The notes under the pieces are model-generated. The model did not search any database. It was given only the letters and a program-made list of their open reading frames with translations, and had not been told where the DNA came from. This document shows positions 37,001 to 55,814 of a DNA stretch of 64,000 nucleotides, piece after piece (within the stretch, counting starts at the first letter, position 1; each line of letters begins with the position of its first letter). Source of the DNA: Cordilura impudica (taxonomy: Eukaryota; Arthropoda; Insecta; Diptera; Scathophagidae); assembly GCA_963682025.1 (NCBI GenBank), contig OY821517.1, positions 49,377,162-49,441,161 on the forward strand, given 5' to 3'. The translations under genes and the position numbers were made by a program.

Positions 37001-39226
37001 CTTTTAAGACAATTTTGTCAATAAAATAAAATGACAAAAATTTGATTTAAGATCAATAGTATATTGTCTAGATCTCGTGGATCTTGTAATTGATGCAACT
37101 TGTCGAGTTGAGAGGCTTGGAGAGTGAACATAATAGAACGTTGATATGTTTGTAATGTTGAATCGTACTGAAAATAAATGTTTTTTTTTTTTTAGTTTTA
37201 TATACTATGATTAATTTTGTTACACAGCCATGTATGGTATAGTTATTCAAACTTTATGTTAAACAAGTAAGAGGGTTAAAATCGGCTGGGCCGAATCTTT
37301 GATTCCCTGCACCTGCATCTTAAACTCAATATTACAACCAATATTGGATACGGCTACCACTTTAAAACTGTTGTCGGTACTGAAATTTCAATTTGAAATA
37401 CCAATTAAATTTAAAGTTAATTGTTTTTCTTGTTGGCCAAATTCTATTATAATTTCTTGTTATAAAAAACAATGATCGTGTCTTCTATAGAAAAAATTAG
37501 TTACTATTTTTGAAAAATGGCATTATTTTTCTTTTACTAGAGTAGAAAACCCCTAACTACTTCACAGAACACCAATGAAATTCATTATTTAACGCAGCCG
37601 GCGTTATAACAGTTTATCCCTATAAAAATGTTTTGAGACCTTAGAAGTCATACGATAATTTAAAAAAAAAATTCAACTGATTCTATTATTAATATCCAGA
37701 TAATTAATATTAAAAAAAAGCAAATTTTAAAATATTTTTATGTGAATTAGCTGGTAAATTTAGTTTTTAAATTTTAATTTTAATATTTAATTTTTAATTT
37801 TTAATTTTTAATTTTTAATATTTAATTTTTAATTTTTAATTTTTAATTTTTAATTTTTAATTTTTAATTTTTAATTTTTAATTTTTAATTTTTAATAATT
37901 TAATTTTTAATTTTTAATAATTTAATTTTTAATTTTTAAATTTTTAATTTTTTAATTTTTATTTTTTATTTTTTAATTTTTTTTTTAATTTTTAATTTTT
38001 AATTTTTAATTTTTAATTTATAATTTATAATTTTTAATTGTTAATTTTTAATTTTTAATTTTTTATTTTTTAATTTTTAATTTTTTTTTTAATTTTTGAT
38101 ATTTAGTTTTTAATTTTTAATTTTTTAATTTTTAATTTTTAATTTTTATTTTTTAATTTTTAATTTTTAGTTTTTAGTTTTTAGTTTTTAATTTTTAATT
38201 TTTAATTTTTTAATTTTTATTTTCTAATTTTTAATTTTTTTTAATTGTTGATTTTTAATTTTCCATAATAATAATAATCAACTTAATAAATTTGTTAACT
38301 GCAGACATACTTTGTGACAGATTTTTGCTCCTTCATAGAAAATTTGTTTTTATTTTGTTATTGTTTATGTTTCGAAAAAAAAAAAAAAATGAGATTTTGG
38401 ACTATTCTTCATGATGCACAATTATGTTTGTGATACACTTTATATACAAAATTTAATAAATTTTAAAGTTCTATAAAAAAAATTATGAAAATTTAAAAAA
38501 ATTTTAATATATTTCAAATAATGTGTTTACAAAACGCGAGGAATCGTTTAAAATTTGTGTTCATATTCTGCTACATAAAAGTTATATTCGCCTAGATTAA
38601 TATCGAAAACACTGTTTTTTTTTTAGATTTGTGTGGCTGTATGTTAAATATAAATTTCCCAGGCGAATTTATTTTGGAATTGAAATTCCACTCAAATTTG
38701 TTCATACAAACTTTTAAGACAATTTTGTCAATAAAATAAAATGACAAAAATTTGATTTAAGATCAATAGCAAGCAACACATGTTCCGCAATGTTTTAACA
38801 TCAACAATTTAAACAAACATGATGTCATCAAGCCAAACAGAGTGTAATAACGTGTATATGAATATAGAATATTCATTAAAAGAATACTTTTTAATGTCTA
38901 AATCTACTTACATTAAATTTATTACGATGAAATAATAATTTTATAAATTTTTTAAAATACATTAACGAAACTTCATCTTCGGTGGCTTTTGACGGGTGTT
39001 TGGATGGCAGGTGCACTTGCTTAGATTCAGCTTCATCTGTTTCCTCGGAGCATGGACAACATTTTCCAATATCAGACTGCCCAGAATTTAAACTAAGATG
39101 TTCTCTGGCCCAAGCATCTGGCTCCAACCAAGTATCTTCTTCAGTTCCGCCAATAACGCGATACGGTAAACTCAATTGTATCACCACAAATATGGAAAGT
39201 AAACTTGTAACAGAAACGTCTTTCAT
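34060..39226 (-). CDS. CLCC1: CLCC1-like ER chloride channel, five exons
   Basis: Coding exons on the minus strand: 39226-38912, 35451-35212, 35106-34966, 34907-34759 and 34687-34060. All introns are GT-AG with consistent phases, giving 490 aa. The start has a signal peptide (MKDVSVTSLLSIFVVIQLSL). A DTWLEPDAWAREHLSLN segment follows, which is the DTWxDPxDM-like start of mature CLCC1 proteins. Exon 2 has DPRDLDNILTEIFENVRIPN. Exon 3 has two adjacent membrane segments (about residues 188-226), exon 5 a third (FAVLMLICMVGYILKL, about 333-350). The C-terminus is Ser- and acid-rich and probably cytosolic. CLCC1 family members are ER chloride channels of about 500-550 aa. The name rests on layout and short matches, so an alternative would be another ER membrane protein of unknown role. 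The first intron (3.46 kb) holds a tandem duplication. Confidence 0.72.
35547..36030 (-). mobile_element. DINE-like element of a second family (3' end), duplicated at ~37260
   Basis: On the plus strand it begins AACAAGTAAGAGGG followed by the hairpin TCGGCTGGGCCGA and a CCCTGCACC block. This is the inverse of a DINE-type 3' end (stem-loop then CTTACTTGTT), but it differs in sequence from the seven copies elsewhere. The far end is not recognised, so the given limit is a guess. The second copy in unit B starts at about 37260. Confidence 0.4.
36040..36555. repeat. (AATTTTT)n array, unit A
   Basis: About 500 bp of the 7-bp repeat AATTTTT with occasional insertions and substitutions. Lies in the intron. 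Confidence 0.9.
37060..37167 (-). pseudogene. Partial duplicate of exon 2 of the CLCC1-like gene
   Basis: 108 bp identical or nearly identical to the start of exon 2, including the preceding acceptor (TTTATTTTCAG). The copy ends at the duplication junction, so it lacks the exon's donor site. If used as an acceptor it would be expected to disrupt the message. Confidence 0.8.
37765..38255. repeat. (AATTTTT)n array, unit B
   Basis: Counterpart of 36040-36555 in the duplicated unit, with slightly different repeat counts. Confidence 0.9.
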
Positions 39227-39439
39227 GATTTTCCGATTTGTACTTGTACTTCAAACTATTCAATTATCAACAATAAACTGACAGCAAAAAAATGCAAACG
39301 CGCAAAAGTATTTTTGTAAACAGAGAGCGCGAAAAGCAGTTGTCACTCTCATTTTGAAGCAGTGTTGCCAACTTCTTTTTATTACACACATTCCATTCCG
39401 CATTCATTCAAATTAAGAAAGAAAATTTAAAATAGCTGT

Positions 39440-40140
39440 AGATATATATATTTTCGATTTTATTCGATATCGAGTAAAAGCAATCGAAATTCCATATCTT
39501 GGCTTATTATTTAAAAAAAGACGGACAAACATCATCGTTTCACTTTACTCTTAACTAGAGGCCATAACTCGTTAACTGTGACAGAGTAAATTATTCTTAG
39601 TATTTTATTTTGGACAATATAAAAATAATTTCGATCGAAAAATTGGTCTAGAATATGTTTGCTGACACTATAGTTCTTAAGGTTCTCTTTTTTAAATAAC
39701 AAATAAATAAAAATAATTATAATTTGTCTCTAATCTGTAAGGACCTTTGCTTAAATTTACCCATACGATTATAATAAACAATTTTGGTGCCTGAAATAGA
39801 TGATATCACTATGTACATTACGAACTTTATATAAAATTAATATAAAGTAAAGGTTATTTTGTGAGTGCTTACCTTTAATGGAGTACTAACCAACTGTGGG
39901 TTGTATCATTAAACTAAATCCTTTAGACAACAGAATTCCATCAAAGCCTACACTCCGTTATCGAAATGGTTGGATCGAAATTATTTTTTTATTATCGTTC
40001 ACGAATTAACACAGCTACCGAATTATGGCCCCTTTATCTTTACATATAGATATTGCAACTTTAAATAATAATGAAATAATCCAAAATATGGAATTTCGAT
40101 TGATTTTACTCGATATCGAAAGCGCTGATTAGCCCCCCAG
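39440..40140. repeat. Inverted repeat (probable MITE) between the CLCC1-like gene and eIF2D
   Basis: The left arm (39465-39600) contains CGATATCGAGTAAAAGCAAT, CGAAATTCCATAT and GGCCATAACTCGTTAACTGTG-like blocks. The right arm (40000-40127) carries the same blocks inverted. The remainder of the intergenic stretch 39227-40263 shows no gene. Promoter elements for the CLCC1-like gene should lie here but none is obvious. Confidence 0.6.
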
Positions 40141-40263
40141 ATTTAAAGTTTTCATATGATTTATTTTATAGTCAATAAACCTAAAATGTTTCAATCAATT
40201 TTAAAAAATAACATTATTTATTTAGTAAATAAGAACAATTACAATGCAGGAAATATTTAGCAT

Positions 40264-43200
40264 TTATATGAAAAATGTATAAACTTTAAAACAAGAATAT
40301 GCTCTTGCAGCAATCCTCTTTAATGCAAAACAAAACCACTTTTTTTTGTAAAATTTTGTTTTTTTTTTTTTTTTATATCTCTTATGCTTTTTAACATCTT
40401 TAGCAAGTTCTAATCCCAAAATACATTTTAGAGGTATTTTATATGTTTCAGTCAGTAGTTTGTACAGAAAAAGCACTTGATTACCCTGTATTTGTATCAT
40501 CTTTCGATTTTGATTGGGAAGTGTAACAATCGTTGTACTTGCCGCAGCACCTTGCTTACACAACTTAATGAATTCCGCCAAAATGATACCGTAACACTCG
40601 ATGTTGCTTACCAAAGTTACTTTTTTATTATGTAATCTAGTAGCTAAAGACATTTGGATCATAGGTTTGTTACTCTTAACATCCTTAACGTTACACATCT
40701 GATACGAATGATCCATTTGCGAAATGACAGCATTATTGATCCTACTAAGCGTAGCTTGCTTAAAATTGCAAATCTTTTCCAGACATTCGTCCAAAACATA
40801 CAACTTATCCCCAGCTAGAGGATCTTTGGATACCGTCAAGTTCTGTTTGTTCACATATTCCCGTATAACTTTTTTAATTTTTGAAGCTGCAATACTTTCT
40901 CCTCTTTTATAATACAATTTGGTAAACAGTGGTGCTGTAATATCTGTCACAGTGTATAACTCTGTCAATTCGGAGTGAAATAAAGGTGTCTCAGCAGAAC
41001 CGTCAGTAGCAGTAGGTTTTTTATAATCGGTGATAAAATTAATTAATTCCGGATGTTCTAAATCAATAGACGTTATTTTATCAACGCCCTTTGTTACCTC
41101 TCGTACTTCTAAAAAACCTTGATCAATCATTTCGTTTAGGAAATTTGAAAGTTTCTTATATTTGGTCTTCTTCAAATCCAACGGTTGTTGCGCTTCAGGC
41201 ACAACATAAAGTCTAAAGAAGTTACTGGTCAACAAAGGCAACTGTAGAGTTTTTCCATGGTTTTTTAAAGCAGATAAAAAAGCTTGCTTAAGAATCACTT
41301 CAGCAGCAATTGCCACATCAGTTTCTTCATGTTCATTAGAAATTTTAATATTTTCAATTTCAGAAGTAGGCAATTCATCATTTTTTATCAGAACTTCACT
41401 TTTAAGAGTTTCGTCTTGAGTCGGTTCCTCGGCCGTTGTATTGTTTGCTCTTGAATTTGAGCCTAGGGAAAGAAAATTTTCATTTATTTCCACACATTTA
41501 GGTTTGTTACTCTTAACATCCTTAACGTTACACATCTGATACGAATAATGCATTTGCCAAATGACAGCATTATTGATCCTCCTAAGCGTAGCTTGCTTAA
41601 AATTGCAAATCTTTTCCAGACATTCGTCCAAAACATACAACTTATCCCCAGCTAGAGGATCTTTGGATACCGTCAAGTTCTGTTTGTTCACATATTCCCG
41701 TATAACTTTTTTAATTTTTGAAGCTGCAATACTTTCTCCTCTTTTATAATTAAATTTGGTAAAAAGTGGCGCTGTAATATCGTTCACAGTGTATAACTTT
41801 GTCAATTCCGAGTGAAATAAAGGTGTCTCAACAGAACCGTCAGTAGCAGTAGGTTTTTTATAATCGGTGATAAAATTAATTAATTCCGGATGTTCTAAAT
41901 CAATAGACGTTATTTTATCAACGCCCTTTGTTACCTCTCGTACTTCTAAAAAACCTTGATCAATCATTTCGTTTAGGAAATTTGAAAGTTTCTTATATTT
42001 GGTCTTCTTCAAATTCAACGGTTGTTGCGCTTCAGGCACAACATAAAGTCTAAAGAAGTTACTGGTCAACAAAGGCAACTGTAGAGTTTTTCCATGGTTT
42101 TTTAAAGCAGATAAAAAAGCTTGCTTAAGAATCACTTCAGCAGCAATTGCCACATCAGTTTCTTCATGTTCATTAGAAATTTTAATATTTTCAATTTCAG
42201 AAGTAGACAATTCATCATTTTTTATCAGAACTTCACTTTTAAGAGTTTCGTCTTCAGTCGGTTCCTCGGCCGTTGTATTGTTTGCTCTTGAATTTGAGCC
42301 TAGGGAAAGAAAATTTTCATTTATTTCCACACATTTAGGTTTGTTACTCTTAACATCCTTAACGTTACACATCTGATACGAATAATGCATTTGCCAAATG
42401 ACAGTATTATTGATCCTCCTAAGCGTAGCTTGCTTAAAATTGCAAATCTTTTCCAGACATTCGTCCAAAACATACAACTTATCCCCAGCTAGAGGATCTT
42501 TGGATACCGTCAAGTTCTGTTTGTTCACATATTCCCGTATAACTTTTTTAATTTTTGAAGCTGCAATACTTTCTCCTCTTTTATAATTAAATTTGGTAAA
42601 AAGTGGCGCTGTAATATCGTTCACAGTGTATAACTTTGTCAATTCCGAGTGAAATAAAGGTGTCTCAACAGAACCGTCAGTAGCAGTAGGTTTTTTATAA
42701 TCGGTGATAAAATTAATTAATTCCGGATGTTCTAAATCAATAGACGTTATTTTATCAACGCCCTTTGTTACCTCTCGTACTTCTAAAAAACCTTGATCAA
42801 TCATTTCGTTTAGGAAATTTGAAAGTTTCTTATATTTGGTCTTCTTCAAATTCAACGGTTGTTGCGCTTCAGGCACAACATAAAGTCTAAAGAAGTTACT
42901 GGTCAACAAAGGCAACTGTAGAGTTTTTCCATGGTTTTTTAAAGCAGATAAAAAAGCTTGCTTAAGAATCACTTCAGCAGCAATTGCCACATCAGTTTCT
43001 TCATGTTCATTAGAAATTTTAATATTTTCAATTTCAGAAGTAGGCAATTCATCATTTTTTATCAGAACTTCACTTTTAAGAGTTTCGTCTTCAGTCGGTT
43101 CCTCGGCCGTTGTATTGTTTGCTCTTGAATTTGAGCCTAGGGAAAGAAAATTTTCATTTATTTCCATTAAATGGGTTTTTAACGTTTCTTCAGATGGTTT

Positions 43201-43970
43201 TGTCGATGCTTTTAAGTTTGACCCAAGTGCTGGAAAATCATTCTCTGTTAATTTAGTACTCTTAAATTGGGGTACTTGTTGTGCTAGGGATGGTTCGTGG
43301 GCCCATAATTTGTCACCAAAAAGGTGTAACATTTTCACAGCTACACCATGACCTCCGCACATATAAAGATCATCACTGGATCGAGGCAAATATCCGACAC
43401 CAACTGCAGATGAATTTGATGTCAAGTTAACACCAACTACAATACAATATAAAATAAAAATTAATACTCTTACAACTAATATAAGTATTTCTGTATACGT
43501 CACCCAATTGTCCTTTTTTATGGTGTCCGTACATATTCATGCCGATGACTTGTGGCGTCACTCCCGGCAACATTAGATCAGCTCCATTACTAAGTTTGGG
43601 CAAAACAGAGGCGTGTGTTGTAAAGTATGGTAACAAATCTGGAATCTTTTGCACGAGTTTACAAAAAAAAAAAAAAAAAAATAAAAATAAAAAATTATAC
43701 GTTTACTCATACCTGCCGCAAACTGTACAATGTTGGGACCAACTTGTTATCCTCGTTTTCGAAAAACATTGGCATTTTGTCTGCACAATATACATTTGTT
43801 TGGAAGTCTCCATGCGTCACCAACTTAAGAGTATTTACACTGGATTTAGGTGGAATCAGAAGGTCGGGATTTATGTTAGGAAACTCATTCTGTATACGTT
43901 GTCGTAGTTTTTTGGCATCCGAACTTTTAAGAGGAGCATTACTTTTTAATTTATATGGTTTTAAAAACAT
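40264..43970 (-). CDS. eIF2D: eIF2D (ligatin), with triplicated central block
   Basis: Exons 43970-43713, 43645-43504 and 43436-40264, about 1190 codons including the intact frame. eIF2D delivers initiator tRNA and recycles 40S ribosomes. The N-terminus (MFLKPYKLKSNAPLKSSDAK) and a PUA-type region (LSNGADLMLPGV, KKGQLVGVNLTSNSSAVGVG, residues about 105-170) are followed by a linker. Then come a winged-helix-like region and a SWIB/MDM2-like region (KRGESIAASKIKKVIREYV). Near the C-terminus is the SUI1 domain (VTLVSNIECYGI, LCKQGAAASTTIVTLPNQ, QGNQVLFLYKLLTETYKIP). Typical family length is near 570-590 aa. The excess of 558 aa comes from two extra copies of a 279-codon unit. Exon 2 appears to use the donor GTGACG, needed for a PUA-consistent frame. 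The Lys-rich tail after a poly-A run may be altered. Confidence 0.9.
40654..43164 (-). repeat. eIF2D: In-frame 837-bp tandem triplication inside eIF2D exon 3
   Basis: Copy 1 42328-43164, copy 2 41491-42327, copy 3 40654-41490. Each encodes EINENFLSLGSNS through VKSNKP (279 aa), holding the acidic linker, the winged-helix region and the SWIB/MDM2 region. Junctions read SNKPKCV-EINENF. Copies 1 and 2 differ by only a few bases. Copy 3 has a few more, such as LYYKRGES versus FNYKRGES. All three are open. Confidence 0.95.
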
Positions 43971-43996
43971 TTGTTAACAAAGAGTGAAAGAAATAA

Positions 43997-44024
43997 CAGA
44001 GTGAAAGAAATTTCTTTCACTCTG
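43997..44024. promoter_or_regulatory. Perfect 28-bp palindrome upstream of eIF2D
   Basis: CAGAGTGAAAGAAA followed immediately by its inverse complement, 27 bp upstream of the eIF2D ATG, with an additional direct GAGTGAAAGAAA at 43982. Possibly in the promoter or 5' UTR. It may be a binding site or a leftover of an element's ends; function unknown. Confidence 0.4.
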
Positions 44025-44370
44025 AATGTACTAAAATATACAAACGTCAGGGTTACCCTCGTTGTTATTAAAGTTGCCCTTACAAAACTTAAAAATGGAA
44101 AGAAATGGGAATGAGCCTTTGTAGTAAATATTTTTAAAAACTTACCAGAATATATTTTTGTTTTTATTAGAAATACATATAAATAATATATATATAATAT
44201 AAAGTGTTTTTTTTTTAAATTAGTGTAAAAGAGAAAGAAATTTAAATTTTAAACAAACAATTTCTGACTTTAATTTCATATACGTTCGTATATATTTGTA
44301 ATTTCTAACGTTTTTTTAAATACAATTGTATTTTTAATGCTTTAATCTTATAATTAATTATTATAAAATA
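44025..44370. other. Spacer without gene
   Basis: AT-rich upstream region of eIF2D on one side and of a Tc1 relic on the other. No ORF. Confidence 0.4.
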
Positions 44371-45245
44371 ATGGCAAGAAAAACGTTTTGTGAAGAGTTA
44401 AAAACCAGCATAATAGATAATGTTACTGCTGGTCTTAAGCAAAAGAAAATGAATGAGAAATATTCTATAAATAAATCCATAATTTCAAAAATTGTCAAGA
44501 AATATTGTGAAAGAGGTACAGCGACGATTCAAAATTCAGGCGGAAAGCCCCGTAAACGAGTCAAAGACAACATAATTTAATAAGAAAATAAGGAGTCATT
44601 AACAATCTGTTTCCCGAGGAGCAATTGAGGCTGATCTTGGTTATTATCATTGTTTGAAGAAACCACTGATATCAGAGATATATTGTCTGGCTCGCATAAA
44701 TATTACTAAAGAACACATGAAGTGGTCAAGACAACCAAAGTGTCTAAATTTGAAAAAAAATCTGATAACGTTGGCGGTGACAGTAGTGTGCTTGCTTTTC
44801 GGGACAAGGAATGAGTCCAATTAATGTAATAAAATAACTGAAATTAGATACAGGCAAATTCTAAATGACATAATGTATCCATATGCGTGGGAAATTATAC
44901 CCATGGCCTGGAAGTTCTCCCATGAAAATGACTCGCAACATAGCTTCAAAGTTGTAATTGAATGGCTACAATCTAATTCATTTAGTATTTCGGAATGGCC
45001 AGCCCAATCACCAGATCTCAATCGCATAAAAAATCTATTGGAAATTGAGAATCAAAAAATACGGACACGAAATTACACAACCAAGGAAGATTTCATGAGG
45101 TAAATAATTAAGAGTGGCAAAAATTTTTAATGGATATTATCATCGATTTAATTGACCTCATACCTCGGCGTTGTGAAGCAGTATTCAAAAATAATGGATA
45201 CCCAACAAAAGTTAAACCAAAAATAGAGGGAAGGTTTTCAATTAT
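44371..45245 (+). pseudogene. Degenerate Tc1-like transposase, copy 4
   Basis: The N-terminal DNA-binding part (MARKTFCEELKTSIIDNVTA, then NKSIISKIVKKYCERGTATI and GGKPRKR) is open for 69 codons. After stops the catalytic part resumes at 44860-45103 with KFSHENDSQHSFK, WPAQSPDLNRIKNL, where the usual QQDNxPxH is altered to HENDSQH, followed by a tail to about 45240. Frame breaks and the missing middle show it is inactive. Differs from the other three copies. Confidence 0.75.
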
Positions 45246-45334
45246 TGTATAGTAAAAGTTTCCAATTTTTTTGTCAGCAGCATAAAAATTAATACATTTT
45301 AGTTGTGTTATTTTTATAAAATAAATTTATATTT

Positions 45335-45895
45335 CACAATACAATTACAAAAACAGCGTAACATGTGAGCCGTAAGAAAAATCGGTGTGACTTGAAATTG
45401 GTGAAAAAATTATGATATAAAATTATTTCAGCTAATTCAACAACCCTTTGTAAAACGTTAAAAGTTTCACAATATAAACGTATAACATAACAAGTATAAA
45501 CAGAGCCCCTGTAGTTGCAGAGCCCTTGCAGTTGTATAGATGGCACTTGCTGTTGAATTTTACAAAATTGCAATTGGAATAGTTTGTTATTCAATTCATT
45601 TTGCTAAATATATTGGTGTTAACGTGCAAATGTCAAAAATAACATAAACTGTAAATATTGAAACTTCAATTTCGAGAGTTGGTTGTTTGTTTTTATAAAA
45701 TAAACTAAAAATAAAAATAATGAAAAGAATAAATATTCCAGAAAATGCAACTCACTTCACTCCCCTCTATTGCGGTATTTTTGAACTAAACGCGTTATGC
45801 ATCTTGCAATATCTTTATATTATATGTTTTTGGCAGTTGTTTGCTATAAGTGATACATAGATGTTTACACATCTCCCCTGTGATCGGACCACATT
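45335..45895 (+). mobile_element. Repeat family X, copy 2
   Basis: Starts ATTTCACAATACAATTACAA, then AAATCGGTGTGACTT and AAAAAATTATGATAT as in copy 3, and AATTCAACAACCC with CACAATATAAACGTATAA as in copy 1. The right end TAGATGTTTACACATCTCCC precedes CTGTGATCGGACCACAT. It thus links the other two copies into one family. Confidence 0.65.
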
Positions 45896-47103
45896 TTATG
45901 TTAATATTTTTTCATTTTTTAAATAAATAAAATAATTAAAATTTTTCTGATTTTATGTCACTCAGTATATATTTTAAGTTCCGATTGACCATAGGTTGCC
46001 AAATTTTATATATCAAAATCAATAACTAAATTTTTTTCTTACTTCAATTCACCACAGATTGGCTAAATTATTTGTTCATGTATGTTTTCTTGGCATGCCT
46101 TTGCAATAAATGGCTTAAAATTCCACACAGTTGTTTCAAAATGTATCATTCTGAAATTTATCTAACACATCATTTTTTAAAAAATTCCTTACGGATAAAT
46201 AAAAATGAATGGGAAATGTTTTATTAACATTTTAAAGTTTTATATTTTTCCAAGTAATGGATGTGTTTTGTTTAAAAATCGCTTTTTTAAAAAACTCCTA
46301 CTCTGTATTCTACTCCAAAATATATACAACTTTGAGCGGTCATTTTATTTTTGCCACATTTCAAAGCATAGAATTAGGTAAATTTCTTGTTAAAATATAT
46401 CAATATGTGCATATTTTCATTAATTAAAGCATTAATAGTATAAATATATACATATTTCCGAAGTGATATTTATATACAAATGTAATAATATATATATGAA
46501 GCATAATGTAAACGACTTTAGAAGCATACGTGTAAATAAAGTGTGCACAAGTGTCAATCTCATAGAAACCCTCATAAGAAAAACGAAAAATGGGTTTTAT
46601 CTAATCTGGCAAATTTTTTGGAACGAAAGTGAATAAATGAATTAAAATAAATTATTAAGAATTTATTATCTGAGAAAAGTATGCAACTAGTTATTAGAAA
46701 CAATAAATTTTAATATTTTTAATATGAAATTTGTTTTCGGCAAAAAACAAGATCAACATTCAATAATTTTTTATTTTTCAATAGGTGAGTAAATAAAAAA
46801 ACTTGTTGCATGTTTTTCTCGATATGTCTTCGTTCTCTCAGAGAGCATAAATATTTGTTTTTTTGTGTTTATTAATTTCATTAGGAAATTTCAATGCACA
46901 TAAGATGTACACCGCCATTTTAAAGTATATTACGCTTTCTGTTTTTAGGCGTAGTTCTTTATTTGGATTTTTTGATCCGCATTGTTATACAATTAGGAAT
47001 TTGTAAAAAAAAAACTAATTTTTAAATTTTGCCTAAAAGTTGGCTTTATTTCCAAAAGTCTTATCCTTTTACAATTTGCTTTAGTCATTCTTAGTACTCC
47101 GAC
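45896..47103. other. Upstream region of su(Hw), no gene seen
   Basis: AT-rich intergenic DNA that should contain the su(Hw) promoter and 5' UTR. No TATA box or other element can be singled out reliably. Confidence 0.35.
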
Positions 47104-55147
<8,044 letters not shown>

Positions 55148-55497
55148 AAACAAAATAAAAAATTTTACTTTAAAAATAAATGGACAATATTTGGTGTTAA
55201 GTTGACTTTTTTTTTACTCTTTTTACAATAATATTGTATAATTTTTATACTTAATATACCATAAAGCCTTATGTATACATTATTTATACAGAAAATGAAA
55301 AATATATAGTTTTATAAAAAAAAAAAAATAGTTAAACACAGCATTTACTTCAGAAACAATTCAATGTGGCAACTCTTTTTTATTTCTCAATATTTTGGCT
55401 GCCTAGGACAACGGGTCTGCCTGCAACAGAAGAACCAAATTTCCATAAGCATAATATGTAAAAAAAATTATAGTTTTCTATAAAATTAATTAAAACT
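55148..55497. other. Intergenic region between su(Hw) and TRAF3IP1
   Basis: About 350 bp containing the su(Hw) 3' UTR and the TRAF3IP1 5' region. AATAAA occurs at 55176-55181 as part of AAAAATAAATGG and could be the su(Hw) polyadenylation signal. Confidence 0.45.
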
Positions 55498-55814
55498 ATG
55501 GCTGATGATTTAAATCCAGCAATAATTAAACGTACACAAAATTCATTGGGAAAATATGTCAAAAAACCCAGTTTAACAGAAAAACTTTTGAGAAAACCTC
55601 CTTTTCGTTTCTTACACGATGTGTTTAGTGTGGTTAGTTAAATTATTAAAAATCTAAAACAAAAATTAAATATATTAAACATATTAACTTTTATAGGTTA
55701 TACGTGATACTGAATGTTTTGTGGGTCTTTACACAACCGAAGAGCTTACTTTCGAAAATATCAAAGATCGTGATGATAAAATACGTTTCTTGCAGAAAAT
55801 GGTTGATGTTGTTA
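55498..55814 (+). CDS. TRAF3IP1: TRAF3IP1/IFT54, exons 1-2 (gene continues beyond the window)
   Basis: Exon 1 55498-55632 and exon 2 55697-55814, GT-AG borders. They encode MADDLNPAIIKRTQNSLGKY, VKKPSLTEKLLRKPPFRFLH, DVFSVVIRDTECFVGLYTTE, ELTFENIKDRDDKIRFLQKM and VDVV. This is the N-terminal calponin-homology-like domain of TRAF3IP1/MIP-T3, the intraflagellar transport subunit IFT54 that binds tubulin in cilia. The donor at 55815 (GTAAGT) starts an intron of more than 8 kb filled with transposons; no later exon is visible. The adjacent start after su(Hw) gives tandem genes on the plus strand. Confidence 0.88.

Larger units (their letters stand above)
35344..38769 (+). repeat. Recent 1.7-kb tandem duplication in the CLCC1-like first intron
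   Basis: Unit A (35344-37059, 1716 bp) and unit B (37060-38769, 1710 bp) are nearly identical, with a few substitutions and length changes in A/T runs. Each contains 108 bp of exon 2 with its acceptor, a DINE-like end, an AATTTTT array and unique intron sequence. The TAG at both outer edges is a 3-bp microhomology that could have mediated the duplication. Confidence 0.9.

Noticed and set aside
40264..40380. Lys-rich eIF2D C-terminus as a new domain
   Set aside because: It follows a poly-A run that probably shifted or extended the original end. Composition is low complexity.
40724..42586. Three 62-codon plus-strand frames inside eIF2D
   Set aside because: Antisense shadows of the triplicated unit, repeating every 837 bp.
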